Shown here: positions 1 through 7,936 of the stretch, piece after piece | Numbering within the stretch: position 1 is the stretch's first letter | Layout: each line of letters opens with the position of its first letter | From: Streptomyces cavernicola | Lineage (GTDB): Bacteria > Actinomycetota > Actinomycetes > Streptomycetales > Streptomycetaceae | DNA length: 64,000 nt | NCBI RefSeq assembly: GCF_029968035.1 | Contig: NZ_JASCIQ010000008.1 | Coordinates: forward strand, 1 to 64,000 | Reading direction: 5' to 3' | Made by a program: the position numbers and the translations under genes | The notes under the pieces: generated by a model | What the model saw: the letters and a program-made list of their open reading frames with translations, nothing else | Told to the model about the DNA's origin: nothing | Database searches by the model: none

Positions 1-1
1 C

Positions 2-82
2 GCCAGTGCAGCCGCCGGTGCGAACGCCGATGCCGTCCCGGCCGCGGTCCACGGTGCTGCGCAGGCGGCGCACAGCGGCTGA
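2..82 (+). CDS. C-terminal end of an unidentified protein (partial)
   Basis: An open frame enters from the left edge and stops at TGA 80-82. It encodes about 26 residues, mostly Ala, Gly and Val (ending AAQAAHSG). The composition fits the tail of a Streptomyces coding sequence, but no domain is visible and the product cannot be named. The 170 bp after the stop hold no convincing gene and presumably contain the promoter of the next gene. Confidence 0.3.
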   Translation, partial: ASAAAGANADAVPAAVHGAAQAAHSG

Positions 83-252
83 GCTCCCGCGGCCGCACCG
101 GTCACGCGCTCTGCGGTGGACCATCGCAAGAAGGCCGAGGCCGCCTGCGGATCCAGACCCCCCCCCCGCTCCGCCCTCACCTTGCCATCCGCTGAGCCCA
201 GGACAATCGTGGATGGTGCCTGCTTCTGCGGCAGGAGGGCCAGGAACACACC

Positions 253-2637
253 ATGTACGAACGGCGTCAGCACGAAGGCCGACTCACACCCCCGCTGCCC
301 CATGCGCCCTTCGACACGGCCGCCGTCGCCGTGACGGACCGGGACGGCCGCGTCACGTACTGGAGCGGCGCCGCGCAGGCTCTGCTCGGGTACGCCCCCG
401 GCGAGGTCCTCGGCAGGCCGGTGGCGGATCTGGTCGCGGCCGACGGGACGCTGCGGCACCGGGACGGTCGTCCCGTGGACGCGCAGCTGCGCCTGTGTCC
501 CCTCCTTGACGCCGAGCAGGAGGCCGGCTTCCTGCTGACGATCGTCGCCGGTACGGGCACGGGACCGTCCGAGGACGGCTCACTCACCCGCTGGATCTTC
601 GAACAGCAGCCTCTTGCCCTCGCGATCGCCGACCGCAGCGGACGATGGCTGCGCGAGAACGAATCGATGCACCAGGTGACCGGAAAGTCGGAGGCCGAGG
701 TCCGCGGCCTGCTCCAGGCCGAGTTCCTCCACGGCCACCCCGTGTTCGGGGAGATGGACCGGCGTACCGTCCGGGTGGCCGAGAGCGGGCAGGCGGAATT
801 CACGGAGCCGTTCGTCAAGCTCCCGGGTGAGGCCAAGGCGCACGCCTGGGCGGTCGACATCTTTCCGCTCAAGGACGCGGCCGGGCACGTACATGCCGTG
901 GCCTTCGCGGCGTCCGACACCTCCCAGCAGTACAGCTCGCGGGAGCGACTGGCTCTCGTGAGCGAGGCCAGGACCAGAATCGGCGGCAGCCTCGACATCG
1001 TGGGAACCGCCCAGGAACTCACCGAGGTCGCGGTACCCCGCTTCGCGGACCTCGTCAATGTCGATCTCCTCGATCCCGTGTTCCAGGGCGAGTTGCCCTC
1101 GGCGGTGCTGCCGGGGCCCGTCACACTGCGGCGGGCCGCGCAACGGTCGGGGTTCCCGCTGCCCGAGAATCTGCCGCGGCCCGGAGAGACGCATCGACAC
1201 CCCGCGTCGTCGCCGGTGGCGCGGTGCCTGGCCGACGGCCGAGCCGTGGTGTACGACGTCAACGCCCCCGAGGTCGCCCGCTGGTTCGCCGATGAGCCCG
1301 CCCACGCAGCACTCGCCGAGGCCATCGGCGTGCACTCACTGATCGCCGTACCGATCCGGGCCAGGGGCACGACCCTCGGCACGGTCCTGTTCATCAGGTG
1401 CGACGCGTCCCGCGACCCCTTCGGTCCCGACGATCTGGCCGTCACCGAGGACCTGATCGCACGGGCCGCGATCTGCCTGGACAACGCCCGCAGGTTCACC
1501 CGCGAGCGCGGCATCTCGCTGGCACTGCAGCACAGCCTGCTACCGCGGGGGCCGACCCTGCATCCGGCCGTGGAGACCGCCGTCCGCTACCTGCCGGCGG
1601 GCGCCGGCACGGAGGCGGGCGGGGACTGGTTCGACGTGATCCCGCTCCCCGGAGCGCGGGTCGGCCTCGTCGTCGGTGACGTCGTCGGCCACGGCATCAC
1701 CGCCTCGGCGACCATGGGCCGGCTCCGTACGGCGGTGCGCACACTCGCCGACATCGACCTGCCTCCCGACGAACTCCTCACCCACCTCGACGACATGCTC
1801 TCCCACGCCGACGACACGGTCTCCGAGAGCGAGCAGCGCGCACCCACCACGGCCGGGATCCCGGGCGAGATCGGCGCGACGTGCCTGTACGCCGTCTACG
1901 ACCCGGTGTCCGGCACCTGCTCGATGGCTCGGGCCGGCCACCCGGCCCCGGTCCTCGTGCACCCGGACGGCACCGGCAGCGTCGTCGACCTGCCCGCAGG
2001 ACCACCGCTCGGCCTGGGCAGCCTGCCCTTCGAGACCGCCGAACTCACCGTGCCCGAGGGGAGCTTGCTCGCCCTCTTCACCGACGGCCTCCTCGACAGC
2101 CGCGCCGACGACATCGACGAAGCGCTCTCCGACCTGCGCCGCGCGCTCACCCAGCCGGTGGCCTCGCTCGAAGCGCTGGCCGACGCGGTCCTCGCCCTGT
2201 GCCCCGAACCGCGCGCCGACGACGTCGCCCTGCTCATCGCCCGCACCCGGATCCTCGACCGGGACCACGTCGTCTCCTGGGAGCTGCCCAACGACACCGC
2301 CGTCGTCGCCGAAGCGCGCAAGCGGGCGTGCGACAGCCTCGCCGCCTGGGGCCTGGAGGAGGAAGCCTTCGTCACGGAACTCGTGGTGAGCGAACTGGTC
2401 ACCAACGCCATCCGGTACGGGGGTTCCCCGATCCGGCTACGGCTGATCCACGATCGCTGCCTCATCTGCGAGGTCTCCGACGGCAGCAGCACCAGCCCCC
2501 GTCTGCGCCGCGCCCGCGTCTTCGACGAAGGCGGCCGGGGCCTGCTCCTCGTGGCTCAACTCACCCAGCGATGGGGCACGCGCTACACCCGTACCGGCAA
2601 GACGATCTGGGCCGAGCAGTCCCTGTCGACGGGGTGA
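253..2637 (+). CDS. PAS/GAF-domain SpoIIE-type protein phosphatase with C-terminal HATPase
   Basis: A 794-residue cytosolic signalling protein. In order it has one or two PAS domains (about 20-220), a GAF domain (about 230-420), a PP2C/SpoIIE phosphatase domain (about 440-665) and a short anti-sigma-type HATPase domain (about 685-790). Metal-site motifs of the phosphatase are visible (GGDWFDV, VGDVVGHG, TDGLLDSR, ADDVALL). The HATPase region has ELVTNAIRYGG and a late glycine-rich stretch. Proteins of this architecture are abundant in Streptomyces and are thought to dephosphorylate anti-anti-sigma factors and to bind or phosphorylate them, linking a sensed signal to sigma-factor use. ATG 253 follows a GGAGG about 15 bases upstream. 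The gene stands alone, and its ligand cannot be read from the sequence. Confidence 0.9.
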   Translation: MYERRQHEGRLTPPLPHAPFDTAAVAVTDRDGRVTYWSGAAQALLGYAPGEVLGRPVADLVAADGTLRHRDGRPVDAQLRLCPLLDAEQEAGFLLTIVAGTGTGPSEDGSLTRWIFEQQPLALAIADRSGRWLRENESMHQVTGKSEAEVRGLLQAEFLHGHPVFGEMDRRTVRVAESGQAEFTEPFVKLPGEAKAHAWAVDIFPLKDAAGHVHAVAFAASDTSQQYSSRERLALVSEARTRIGGSLDIVGTAQELTEVAVPRFADLVNVDLLDPVFQGELPSAVLPGPVTLRRAAQRSGFPLPENLPRPGETHRHPASSPVARCLADGRAVVYDVNAPEVARWFADEPAHAALAEAIGVHSLIAVPIRARGTTLGTVLFIRCDASRDPFGPDDLAVTEDLIARAAICLDNARRFTRERGISLALQHSLLPRGPTLHPAVETAVRYLPAGAGTEAGGDWFDVIPLPGARVGLVVGDVVGHGITASATMGRLRTAVRTLADIDLPPDELLTHLDDMLSHADDTVSESEQRAPTTAGIPGEIGATCLYAVYDPVSGTCSMARAGHPAPVLVHPDGTGSVVDLPAGPPLGLGSLPFETAELTVPEGSLLALFTDGLLDSRADDIDEALSDLRRALTQPVASLEALADAVLALCPEPRADDVALLIARTRILDRDHVVSWELPNDTAVVAEARKRACDSLAAWGLEEEAFVTELVVSELVTNAIRYGGSPIRLRLIHDRCLICEVSDGSSTSPRLRRARVFDEGGRGLLLVAQLTQRWGTRYTRTGKTIWAEQSLSTG

Positions 2638-2733
2638 GCGGCTCGCAGTCCCGTCCGGGTATCGCGGTCGTATCGGAAACCGCATACGCCCCGGCAACAG
2701 CCCTTCGTCTTCAGTGAATCTCTTGCGAGGAAC

Positions 2734-2790
2734 CCCGGGTGTTTACGCCTGGGAGGAATCGCATCGTGTGGCGGCGACGCGGAGCGTCGC
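2734..2790 (+). mobile_element. Hairpins resembling an IS200/IS605 right-end remnant
   Basis: The 316-bp gap before the TnpB-like gene holds two compact hairpins. The first, 2734-2753, pairs CCCGGGTG with CGCCTGGG around a TTTA loop and is followed by GAGGAAT. The second, 2774-2790, is a perfect GCGACGC/GCGTCGC stem. The first looks like the subterminal right-end hairpin of actinobacterial IS605-type elements. It lies upstream of the tnpB-like gene, whereas a right end would normally lie downstream, so it may belong to a different or rearranged copy. No complete element can be outlined. The rest of the gap shows nothing codable. Confidence 0.35.
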
Positions 2791-2953
2791 AGCATCCCGG
2801 GGTTCGGGGCGGAGCGCCGGTAGGGCTGTCCGGCGGAGCCAGGGGGGAGTGCTCTCGCGTGCAGGGTGGAGACGACGCTGCGTTCCCCGTCCATATCTGG
2901 GTTTCCTTCCCCTTTCCACGACATGGGCTGATACGGGGCGTTAGCCTAGCCCG

Positions 2954-3922
2954 GTGAAATTGGTGGTGCAGGTCAAGCTTCTGCCAACGCCCTTACAGGC
3001 GGCGGTACTTGAGGCGACGCTGCATGCCTGCAACGAGGCCGCCACCTGGGCATCCGAGATTGCGTTCACCAAGGACGTGAAGCGCAACTTCGCGCTGCGT
3101 GAGCACACCTACGCGGAGATCAAGCAGCGGTGGGGGCTGGGCGCGCAGGCCGCCCAGCACGTCATAAAGAAGACCTGCGACGCCTACACCACGCTGAAGG
3201 CGAATCTGAAGGCCGGGAACCTGGGCAAGCCGTGGTCCAAGCGCTACCGGCGGGCCACCGGGAAACCGATCGCGTTCCGCCCGCAGGGCGCGCAGCCTTA
3301 CGACGACCGGATGCTGCCCTGGCAGATCCCGCAGCGGACCGTCTCCATCTGGACCCTTCACGGGCGAGTGAAGAGCGTGGCGTTCACCGCCGCACCCGAA
3401 CACCTGGCCCGTCTCGCCCTGTACCGCAAGGGCGAGTCCGACCTGCTGTACCGGGACGGCATGTGGTTCCTGAACGCCACCTGCGAGATCCCCGAAGCCG
3501 AGCAGAACACCACCCCGAACGGCTTCCTCGGGATCGATCTGGGGATCGTGAACATCGCCACCACCAGCGATGGCGAGATCATGACCGGGCGCGCACTCAA
3601 CCGAGGCCGGCTGCGAGAACGCGCCCTGCGCACCAACCTCCCCACCGGCGGCACCGTGACGGTCCACACCGAAACAGTGCACGGCACGAGCGTGCTGCGC
3701 GTCGAGAACACCGGCATTCCGCTCCCACCGCACCTGGTGCCGACCCTCACGGAACCCTTCCAGCGCGGAACAGCACGCGTACGCACCGACGACCATGCAG
3801 GCGTCGGGCTCGGGCTGGCCATCGTGCACAGCATCGTCCGAGCACACGACGGGACTCTCGACGTCACCGCCCGCCCCACTGGCGGCCTCGTCGTCACGGT
3901 GCGCCTCCCCGGCCCGCCGTAG
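2954..3922 (+). CDS. Chimeric ORF: truncated TnpB-like transposase joined to a histidine-kinase C-terminus
   Basis: Residues 1 to about 227 look like the N-terminal two thirds of an IS200/IS605 accessory nuclease TnpB. There is a helix-rich N-terminus, a WKRY-like basic strip (about 93-100) and the RuvC-I motif GIDLGIVNIATT with its Asp at 195. The RuvC-II and zinc-finger parts are missing. From about residue 228 (base 3635) the frame continues as the end of a sensor kinase: NLPTGG after a missing N-box, ENTGIPLPP, then GVGLGLAIVHSIVRAHDG (283-300). Neither half can be functional as it stands, since the nuclease lacks two catalytic acids and the kinase lacks its His and Asn boxes. It is most simply the scar of an insertion and deletion inside a kinase gene. 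The GTG start has no good ribosome site. Confidence 0.7.
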   Translation: MKLVVQVKLLPTPLQAAVLEATLHACNEAATWASEIAFTKDVKRNFALREHTYAEIKQRWGLGAQAAQHVIKKTCDAYTTLKANLKAGNLGKPWSKRYRRATGKPIAFRPQGAQPYDDRMLPWQIPQRTVSIWTLHGRVKSVAFTAAPEHLARLALYRKGESDLLYRDGMWFLNATCEIPEAEQNTTPNGFLGIDLGIVNIATTSDGEIMTGRALNRGRLRERALRTNLPTGGTVTVHTETVHGTSVLRVENTGIPLPPHLVPTLTEPFQRGTARVRTDDHAGVGLGLAIVHSIVRAHDGTLDVTARPTGGLVVTVRLPGPP

Positions 3923-4047
3923 TTTCCCGAGCCACCTGGCGCCCGCGCGCAGAGCTTGTGGCGCGCATCACATTCGACCCATGTCACGTCCGTGCCGCCT
4001 GCTCCCATCTGGTGGGCGTCAGCAAGCGAGCCGAGGAGGACGGGACG

Positions 4048-5253
4048 ATGAGCGCACGACAGGAGACCGGTACGGCGACCGCGCATCGCGTGGTGATCCT
4101 GGGTGCGGGATACGCGGGCATGGCCACGGCCATCCAGCTCGCGGCCCGGGTGAAGGAGCGCAAAGACATGCAGGTGACCTTGGTGAACGCGCAGGAGCGG
4201 TTCACCGAGCGGATGCGGCTGCACATGACGGCGACCGGGCAGCGGCTCGCCGAGCTGAGCGTCCCGGAACTCCTGGAGGGCACGGGCACGCAGTTCGTAC
4301 GCGGCTGGGTGACGGCCGTGGACGCCGACGCGAAGGCCGTCCGGATCGACGACGACCGGGTGCTGCCCTACGACACGCTGGTGTACGGGCTGGGCAGTGT
4401 GGCCGACACGTCGGCGGTGCCGGGGGTCGAGGACTGCGCGTACACCCTCAACAGCGCCCAGGACGCCGAGTGTCTGGCCGGCCGGCTCGCGCGGCTCGGC
4501 AGCGGCACCGTGGTGGTCGCGGGCAGCGGGCTGACCGGGATCGAGTCGGCCGCTGAGATCGCCGAGCGGCGCCCGCGGCTGAACGTCGTGCTCCTCGGCA
4601 GGCAAGAGCCCGGTGCGGCCATGAACCCCAAGGCCAAGGCGTATCTGCGCGCCGCGCTGCACCGGTTGGGCGTGCGGGTGCGTGCCGGAGTCGAGGTGGT
4701 GAAGGTGCTGCCCGACGCGGTCGAGCTGGAGGGCGGGGAGAGCATCGCCGCCGACGCGGTCCTGTGGACGAGCGGCACGCGGACCTCGCCGCTGGCAGCC
4801 GCCGCCGGGCTGGCGGTCGACGAGCGCGGCCGCATCGTCACCGACGCCGCGCTGCGGTCGGTGTCCCACCCCGAGGTGTACGCGGTCGGCGACGCGGCCG
4901 CGATCCGCCAGAGCTACGGCGTCCTGCACGGCACCTGCCAGAGCGGCATGCCGACCGGGGTGCACGCGGCGCTGTCGATCGACCGGATGCTCAGGGGCAA
5001 GCCGCCCAAGCCGTTCCGGTTCGGCTACTACCACACGCCGGTGAGCCTGGGACGCGGTGATGCCGTGGTGCAGTTCACCCGGCCCGACGACAGTCCGCGT
5101 CGCTTCTGCCTGACGGGCCGTACGGCCGTCCGGTACAAGGAGACGGTGACCGCCTCTCCCTGGCCGACGTACGGCCGTATGAAGAAGATGCCCGCATCGG
5201 GCGCGTTCTGGCCGCGTGGGGGCCGCTCCACCCGGGCCGGGGGTGCCAAGTGA
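4048..5253 (+). CDS. FAD-dependent NADH dehydrogenase-like oxidoreductase (NDH-2 family)
   Basis: A 401-residue pyridine-nucleotide-disulfide oxidoreductase. The N-terminal FAD site is VVILGAGYAGMATA (about 11-24). The second Rossmann motif VVVAGSGLTGIESA (about 151-164) binds NAD(P)H, and VYAVGDAA (about 278) is the second FAD contact. The fold and length match type II NADH dehydrogenases and related quinone reductases. No redox-active CxxC pair is visible. ATG 4048 is chosen because GAGGAGGACGGG sits just upstream; the frame stays open further back but reads as noise there. The stop codon overlaps the start of the sigma gene (GTGA). ECF41 sigma factors are commonly encoded beside an oxidoreductase, decarboxylase or epimerase, so this is probably the cognate partner enzyme. 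Its substrate is unknown. Confidence 0.85.
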   Translation: MSARQETGTATAHRVVILGAGYAGMATAIQLAARVKERKDMQVTLVNAQERFTERMRLHMTATGQRLAELSVPELLEGTGTQFVRGWVTAVDADAKAVRIDDDRVLPYDTLVYGLGSVADTSAVPGVEDCAYTLNSAQDAECLAGRLARLGSGTVVVAGSGLTGIESAAEIAERRPRLNVVLLGRQEPGAAMNPKAKAYLRAALHRLGVRVRAGVEVVKVLPDAVELEGGESIAADAVLWTSGTRTSPLAAAAGLAVDERGRIVTDAALRSVSHPEVYAVGDAAAIRQSYGVLHGTCQSGMPTGVHAALSIDRMLRGKPPKPFRFGYYHTPVSLGRGDAVVQFTRPDDSPRRFCLTGRTAVRYKETVTASPWPTYGRMKKMPASGAFWPRGGRSTRAGGAK

Positions 5254-6170
5254 CCGGCGGGGAAGCGCAGTTCGGGCAGGAGGTGTTCGTCGAGCACCGC
5301 AGGTTGCTGTTCTCCGTGGCCTACCGGCTGCTCGGCAGCGCGGCCGACGCGGAGGACGCCGTCCAGGACGCCTGGCTCAAGTGGTCCGCCGCGGACCGCT
5401 CACAGGTGGCCGACCCCAAGGCGTATCTGACGCGCATCGTCTCGAACCTGGCCCTTGAACGGCTGCGCTCCGCCCGGCACAAGCGGGAGACCTACGCAGG
5501 GCCGTGGCTGCCCGAACCCGTCCTCACCGGAGGGGACGCCTCCGAACTCGTCTCGGACGCCGAGTCGGTGTCGATGGCGATGCTGGTGGTCCTTGAGACG
5601 CTCAGCCCGCTGGAGCGTGCGGTGTTCGTGCTGAAGGAGGTCTTCGGCTTCAGCCATGCCGAGATCGCCGAGGCGGTGGAGCGTTCCGAGGCCGCAGTGC
5701 GGCAGGCCGCGCACCGGGCCCGCGAGCACGTACGGGCCCGGCGGCCGCGCTTCGCCGCCGACCGGTCGCAGCAGCGCGAGGCCACCGAGCGGTTCTTCGC
5801 CGCCTCCACCGGCGGGGACGTCAACGCCCTGATGGAACTGCTCTCCCCGGACGTCACCCTGTGGACCGACGGCGGCGGCAAAGTCCGCCAGGCCCTGCGC
5901 CCGGTCGTGGGCGCGGCCACGGTGGCCGGCTGGTTCGCGGCCATCGGCACCGTCACCTACCAGGGCGTCGAGCCCTCCGACATGGACGCCGAACTCGTCG
6001 AGATCAACGGTGAGTCGGGCATCCTGTTCAGCGGTCCGGAGCGCGTGATCGCCACCGTCACCTTCGACTTCGACGCCGACGGCCGTATCACCGCCATCCA
6101 CAACGTGGCCAACCCCGACAAACTCCAGGCCGTCGCCGACGGCACCGCTCACGACCTCGGAACGCGGTGA
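5250..6170 (+). CDS. sigJ: ECF41-family RNA polymerase sigma factor (SigJ-like)
   Basis: A 306-residue sigma factor with sigma-2 (about 8-75: VEHRRLLFSVAYRLLGSAADAED) and sigma-4 (about 108-160: EVFGFSHAEIAEAVERSEAAVRQ) regions. They are followed by a SnoaL-like extension of about 130 residues. Three motifs characteristic of ECF41 are present: WLPEP after region 2, DGGGK in the extension and NPDKL near the end. In this family the C-terminal extension modulates sigma activity in place of a separate anti-sigma factor. GTG 5250 overlaps the previous stop by four bases, so the two genes are co-translated. A TGTCAC-type promoter was sought upstream of the pair without a convincing match. Confidence 0.88.
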   Translation: MTGGEAQFGQEVFVEHRRLLFSVAYRLLGSAADAEDAVQDAWLKWSAADRSQVADPKAYLTRIVSNLALERLRSARHKRETYAGPWLPEPVLTGGDASELVSDAESVSMAMLVVLETLSPLERAVFVLKEVFGFSHAEIAEAVERSEAAVRQAAHRAREHVRARRPRFAADRSQQREATERFFAASTGGDVNALMELLSPDVTLWTDGGGKVRQALRPVVGAATVAGWFAAIGTVTYQGVEPSDMDAELVEINGESGILFSGPERVIATVTFDFDADGRITAIHNVANPDKLQAVADGTAHDLGTR

Positions 6171-6261
6171 GCGCCGTCGCCGCATGGTGCGGCCGGGCGG
6201 GCGAGCCCTCGCGGCCGGGTGCAGTTCCGGTGCGGCGTCCTCGACGCTTCGGGCCCCTCGG

Positions 6262-6657
6262 TCAGAGGCGGCGGAGCCAGGTGGCTATGCCGTGCCCGAG
6301 GGCCAGGTAAATCAGCGCCGGCAGGCCGAAGTTGAGGAGAATACGCAGCCCCTCGACCTCCATGGTGAAGATGTCCTCCGCCCACCAGCCGAAGAACTCC
6401 GCCGCGCCCTGCACGAATCCGACGAACGGGTTCGCGCGGTTGGCGTCGAGCAGGTACAGCACGATCCACAGACCCAGGAAGCCGGCCGCGACATCGCCGA
6501 TCGCCTGGATCACGAGGGCGGTCCGGCGCTGCCCCGAACCGTCACCGGGACCGCGGCGTGCGGGGTACGGCTCGTGGCCCGGCGCGGGAGCTGGAGCGTG
6601 ACCGTACGGGGCGGGGTCGTTGTACGGCTGTCGGGACATGGGGTCGGTGTGGCTCAT
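6262..6657 (-). CDS. Small membrane protein, paralogue of the gene at 7180
   Basis: A predicted 131-residue protein with a Pro/Gly/Tyr-rich cytoplasmic N-terminus (about 1-45) and two or three hydrophobic segments (about 50-70 and 102-125). The conserved core reads GFLGLWIVLYLLDANRAN ... EDIFTMEVEGLRILLNFGLPALIYLALGHG ... WLRRL. The same core recurs in the divergent gene 520 bp away, so these are paralogues. The family is not recognised and no catalytic residue is evident. ATG 6657 is preferred to a TTG four codons upstream, although neither has a clear ribosome-binding site. A strong hairpin lies in the presumed 5' leader. Confidence 0.65.
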   Translation of the reverse strand: MSHTDPMSRQPYNDPAPYGHAPAPAPGHEPYPARRGPGDGSGQRRTALVIQAIGDVAAGFLGLWIVLYLLDANRANPFVGFVQGAAEFFGWWAEDIFTMEVEGLRILLNFGLPALIYLALGHGIATWLRRL

Positions 6658-6707
6658 GGGGGTTACCAATCCGGCGCAGGCACGCCTCGGATACAGATGC
6701 GGAGCGC

Positions 6708-6739
6708 GGACGGCGCCTCCTTAACGGGAGGTGCCGTCC
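6708..6739. repeat. 13-bp inverted repeat in the leader of the 6657 gene
   Basis: GGACGGCGCCTCC at 6708-6720 pairs with GGAGGTGCCGTCC at 6727-6739 around a six-base loop, with one G-U pair. On the minus strand it lies about 50 bases upstream of the ATG at 6657, where it could act as an attenuator or as a terminator for a short upstream transcript. No T-tract follows on either side, which is normal in this GC range. Confidence 0.6.
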
Positions 6740-6870
6740 GTGGCTCGATACGGGCGTCACCCCGCACTTCCTCTGCGCCGCGGCGCGGCTCGCGTGTTAC
6801 ACGCGCCGACGGCAGTCGCGGAGCTCGGACAAGAAGGGCGCGCGTGATGCGCCCTGTGTTTGCGAAAGGT

Positions 6871-6917
6871 GCACAACCGGGGCCACCACCCCCCACAGGA
6901 GAAGACCCCGGTTGTGC
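6871..6917. repeat. Perfect 12-bp inverted repeat in the divergent promoter region
   Basis: GCACAACCGGGG (6871-6882) and CCCCGGTTGTGC (6906-6917) form a perfect stem with a 23-base loop; the loop contains AGGAGAAGA. It lies in the 522-bp region between the two paralogous membrane-protein genes. The same region has a near-palindrome GCGTGTTACACGC at 6792-6804. Nothing here looks coding, so regulation of the divergent pair is the likeliest role, but no regulator can be named. Confidence 0.55.
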
Positions 6918-7179
6918 CACGCGCGGCCGCTTGAAGATCAAGCCGCATTTCTCTCAGCGACAATCCCCAGCAAAGCGTTACACCCGCGTGGCTGCCGGCA
7001 GGAACGGGCGCCCGCCTTGCCGGCAGAGCCGGGGCGAATGCACCCGCCCGGTGCCTTGGGCCTCCGGCACCACATCCTTTACGTGGAGCAATTGTCGAGG
7101 AAAGTGGCCAAGGGGCGGCACAGTCGTGAAACAAACGTGAAGCAGGTTTCGTCGACATGCTTGAGGCAAAGCGCCGCCC

Positions 7180-7701
7180 GTGAATTACTTCGATGACCGC
7201 CGGGCACAAAACGGCCCCAACTCCGCAGGCGGCTATACCCCTCATAGCGGCACTTCACCTATATCGGACGGTGGCGATACGGCACCTCTGTACATGGACG
7301 GACCGCACGCCCCGCACCCCAACACGGTGCCACCGCCGAGCAGTTCGCACCCTGGCGCTCCGTACCAGAGCCCACCGAATGGGCCGTACCCTCCCCAGAA
7401 CCGCCCCGCACCAAGGCGGCAGGGATTCGGGGCGGATCGGGCAGCGTTGATCGTTCACAGCCTCGCGGACATCGCCGCGGCCTTTCTGGGGCTCTGGATC
7501 CTGCTGTACCTGCTCGACGCGAACCAGGCGAACGCCTTCGTCGACTTCGTGCGCGGCCTCGCCGACTGGCTCGCGGGCTGGTCGCAGGACATCTTCGTGA
7601 TGGAGACGGAAGGGCTGCGTGTCTTCTTCAACTACGGCCTGCCCGCCCTGGTCTACCTCGCGGTGGGGCACGGCGCCGCGGCCTGGCTGCGCCGCCTCTG
7701 A
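7180..7701 (+). CDS. Small membrane protein with Pro-rich N-terminus, paralogue of the 6657 gene
   Basis: A 173-residue protein. Residues 1 to about 85 are low-complexity and rich in Pro, Ser and Tyr. Residues 87-173 repeat the core of the neighbour: IAAAFLGLWILLYLLDANQAN, then DIFVMETEGLRVFFNYGLPALVYLAVGHG and WLRRL. Two or three membrane segments are likely, with the Pro-rich arm in the cytoplasm. Residue identity over the shared about 85 positions is high by eye, indicating a local inverted duplication with divergence of the arms. The GTG start at 7180 has only a weak GAGG upstream. The gene ends in front of a strong hairpin terminator. Function unknown. Confidence 0.65.
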   Translation: MNYFDDRRAQNGPNSAGGYTPHSGTSPISDGGDTAPLYMDGPHAPHPNTVPPPSSSHPGAPYQSPPNGPYPPQNRPAPRRQGFGADRAALIVHSLADIAAAFLGLWILLYLLDANQANAFVDFVRGLADWLAGWSQDIFVMETEGLRVFFNYGLPALVYLAVGHGAAAWLRRL

Positions 7702-7714
7702 CGCGTCCGCCGTT

Positions 7715-7755
7715 GCACTCCGGGGCGACTCGACCGCCGGGCCGCCCCGGAGTGC
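7715..7755 (+). terminator. Hairpin terminator after the 7180 gene
   Basis: GCACTCCGGGGCG (7715-7727) pairs perfectly with CGCCCCGGAGTGC (7743-7755), 14 bases after the stop codon. Confidence 0.75.
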
Positions 7756-7936
7756 GGCCACAGCCATTCACCGGATGGGCACATCGAGAACGTGAGGTTC
7801 ACACAGAAACAGTTGTCCGGATTTTCAAGTCCGTTTGCGAGTGTTGGTTCGGTTGTGTCGTCAGGTGAATCACTGAACCTCAGGCCGGCCTCCCCGATTT
7901 GCATTCTGCGGCATCAGCGAATGCACACTACGCGGC

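Noticed and set aside
3960..4047. ECF41-type promoter before the oxidoreductase-sigma pair
   Set aside because: TGTCAC is present near 3980 but no CGTC lies at the expected 16-17 bp spacing.
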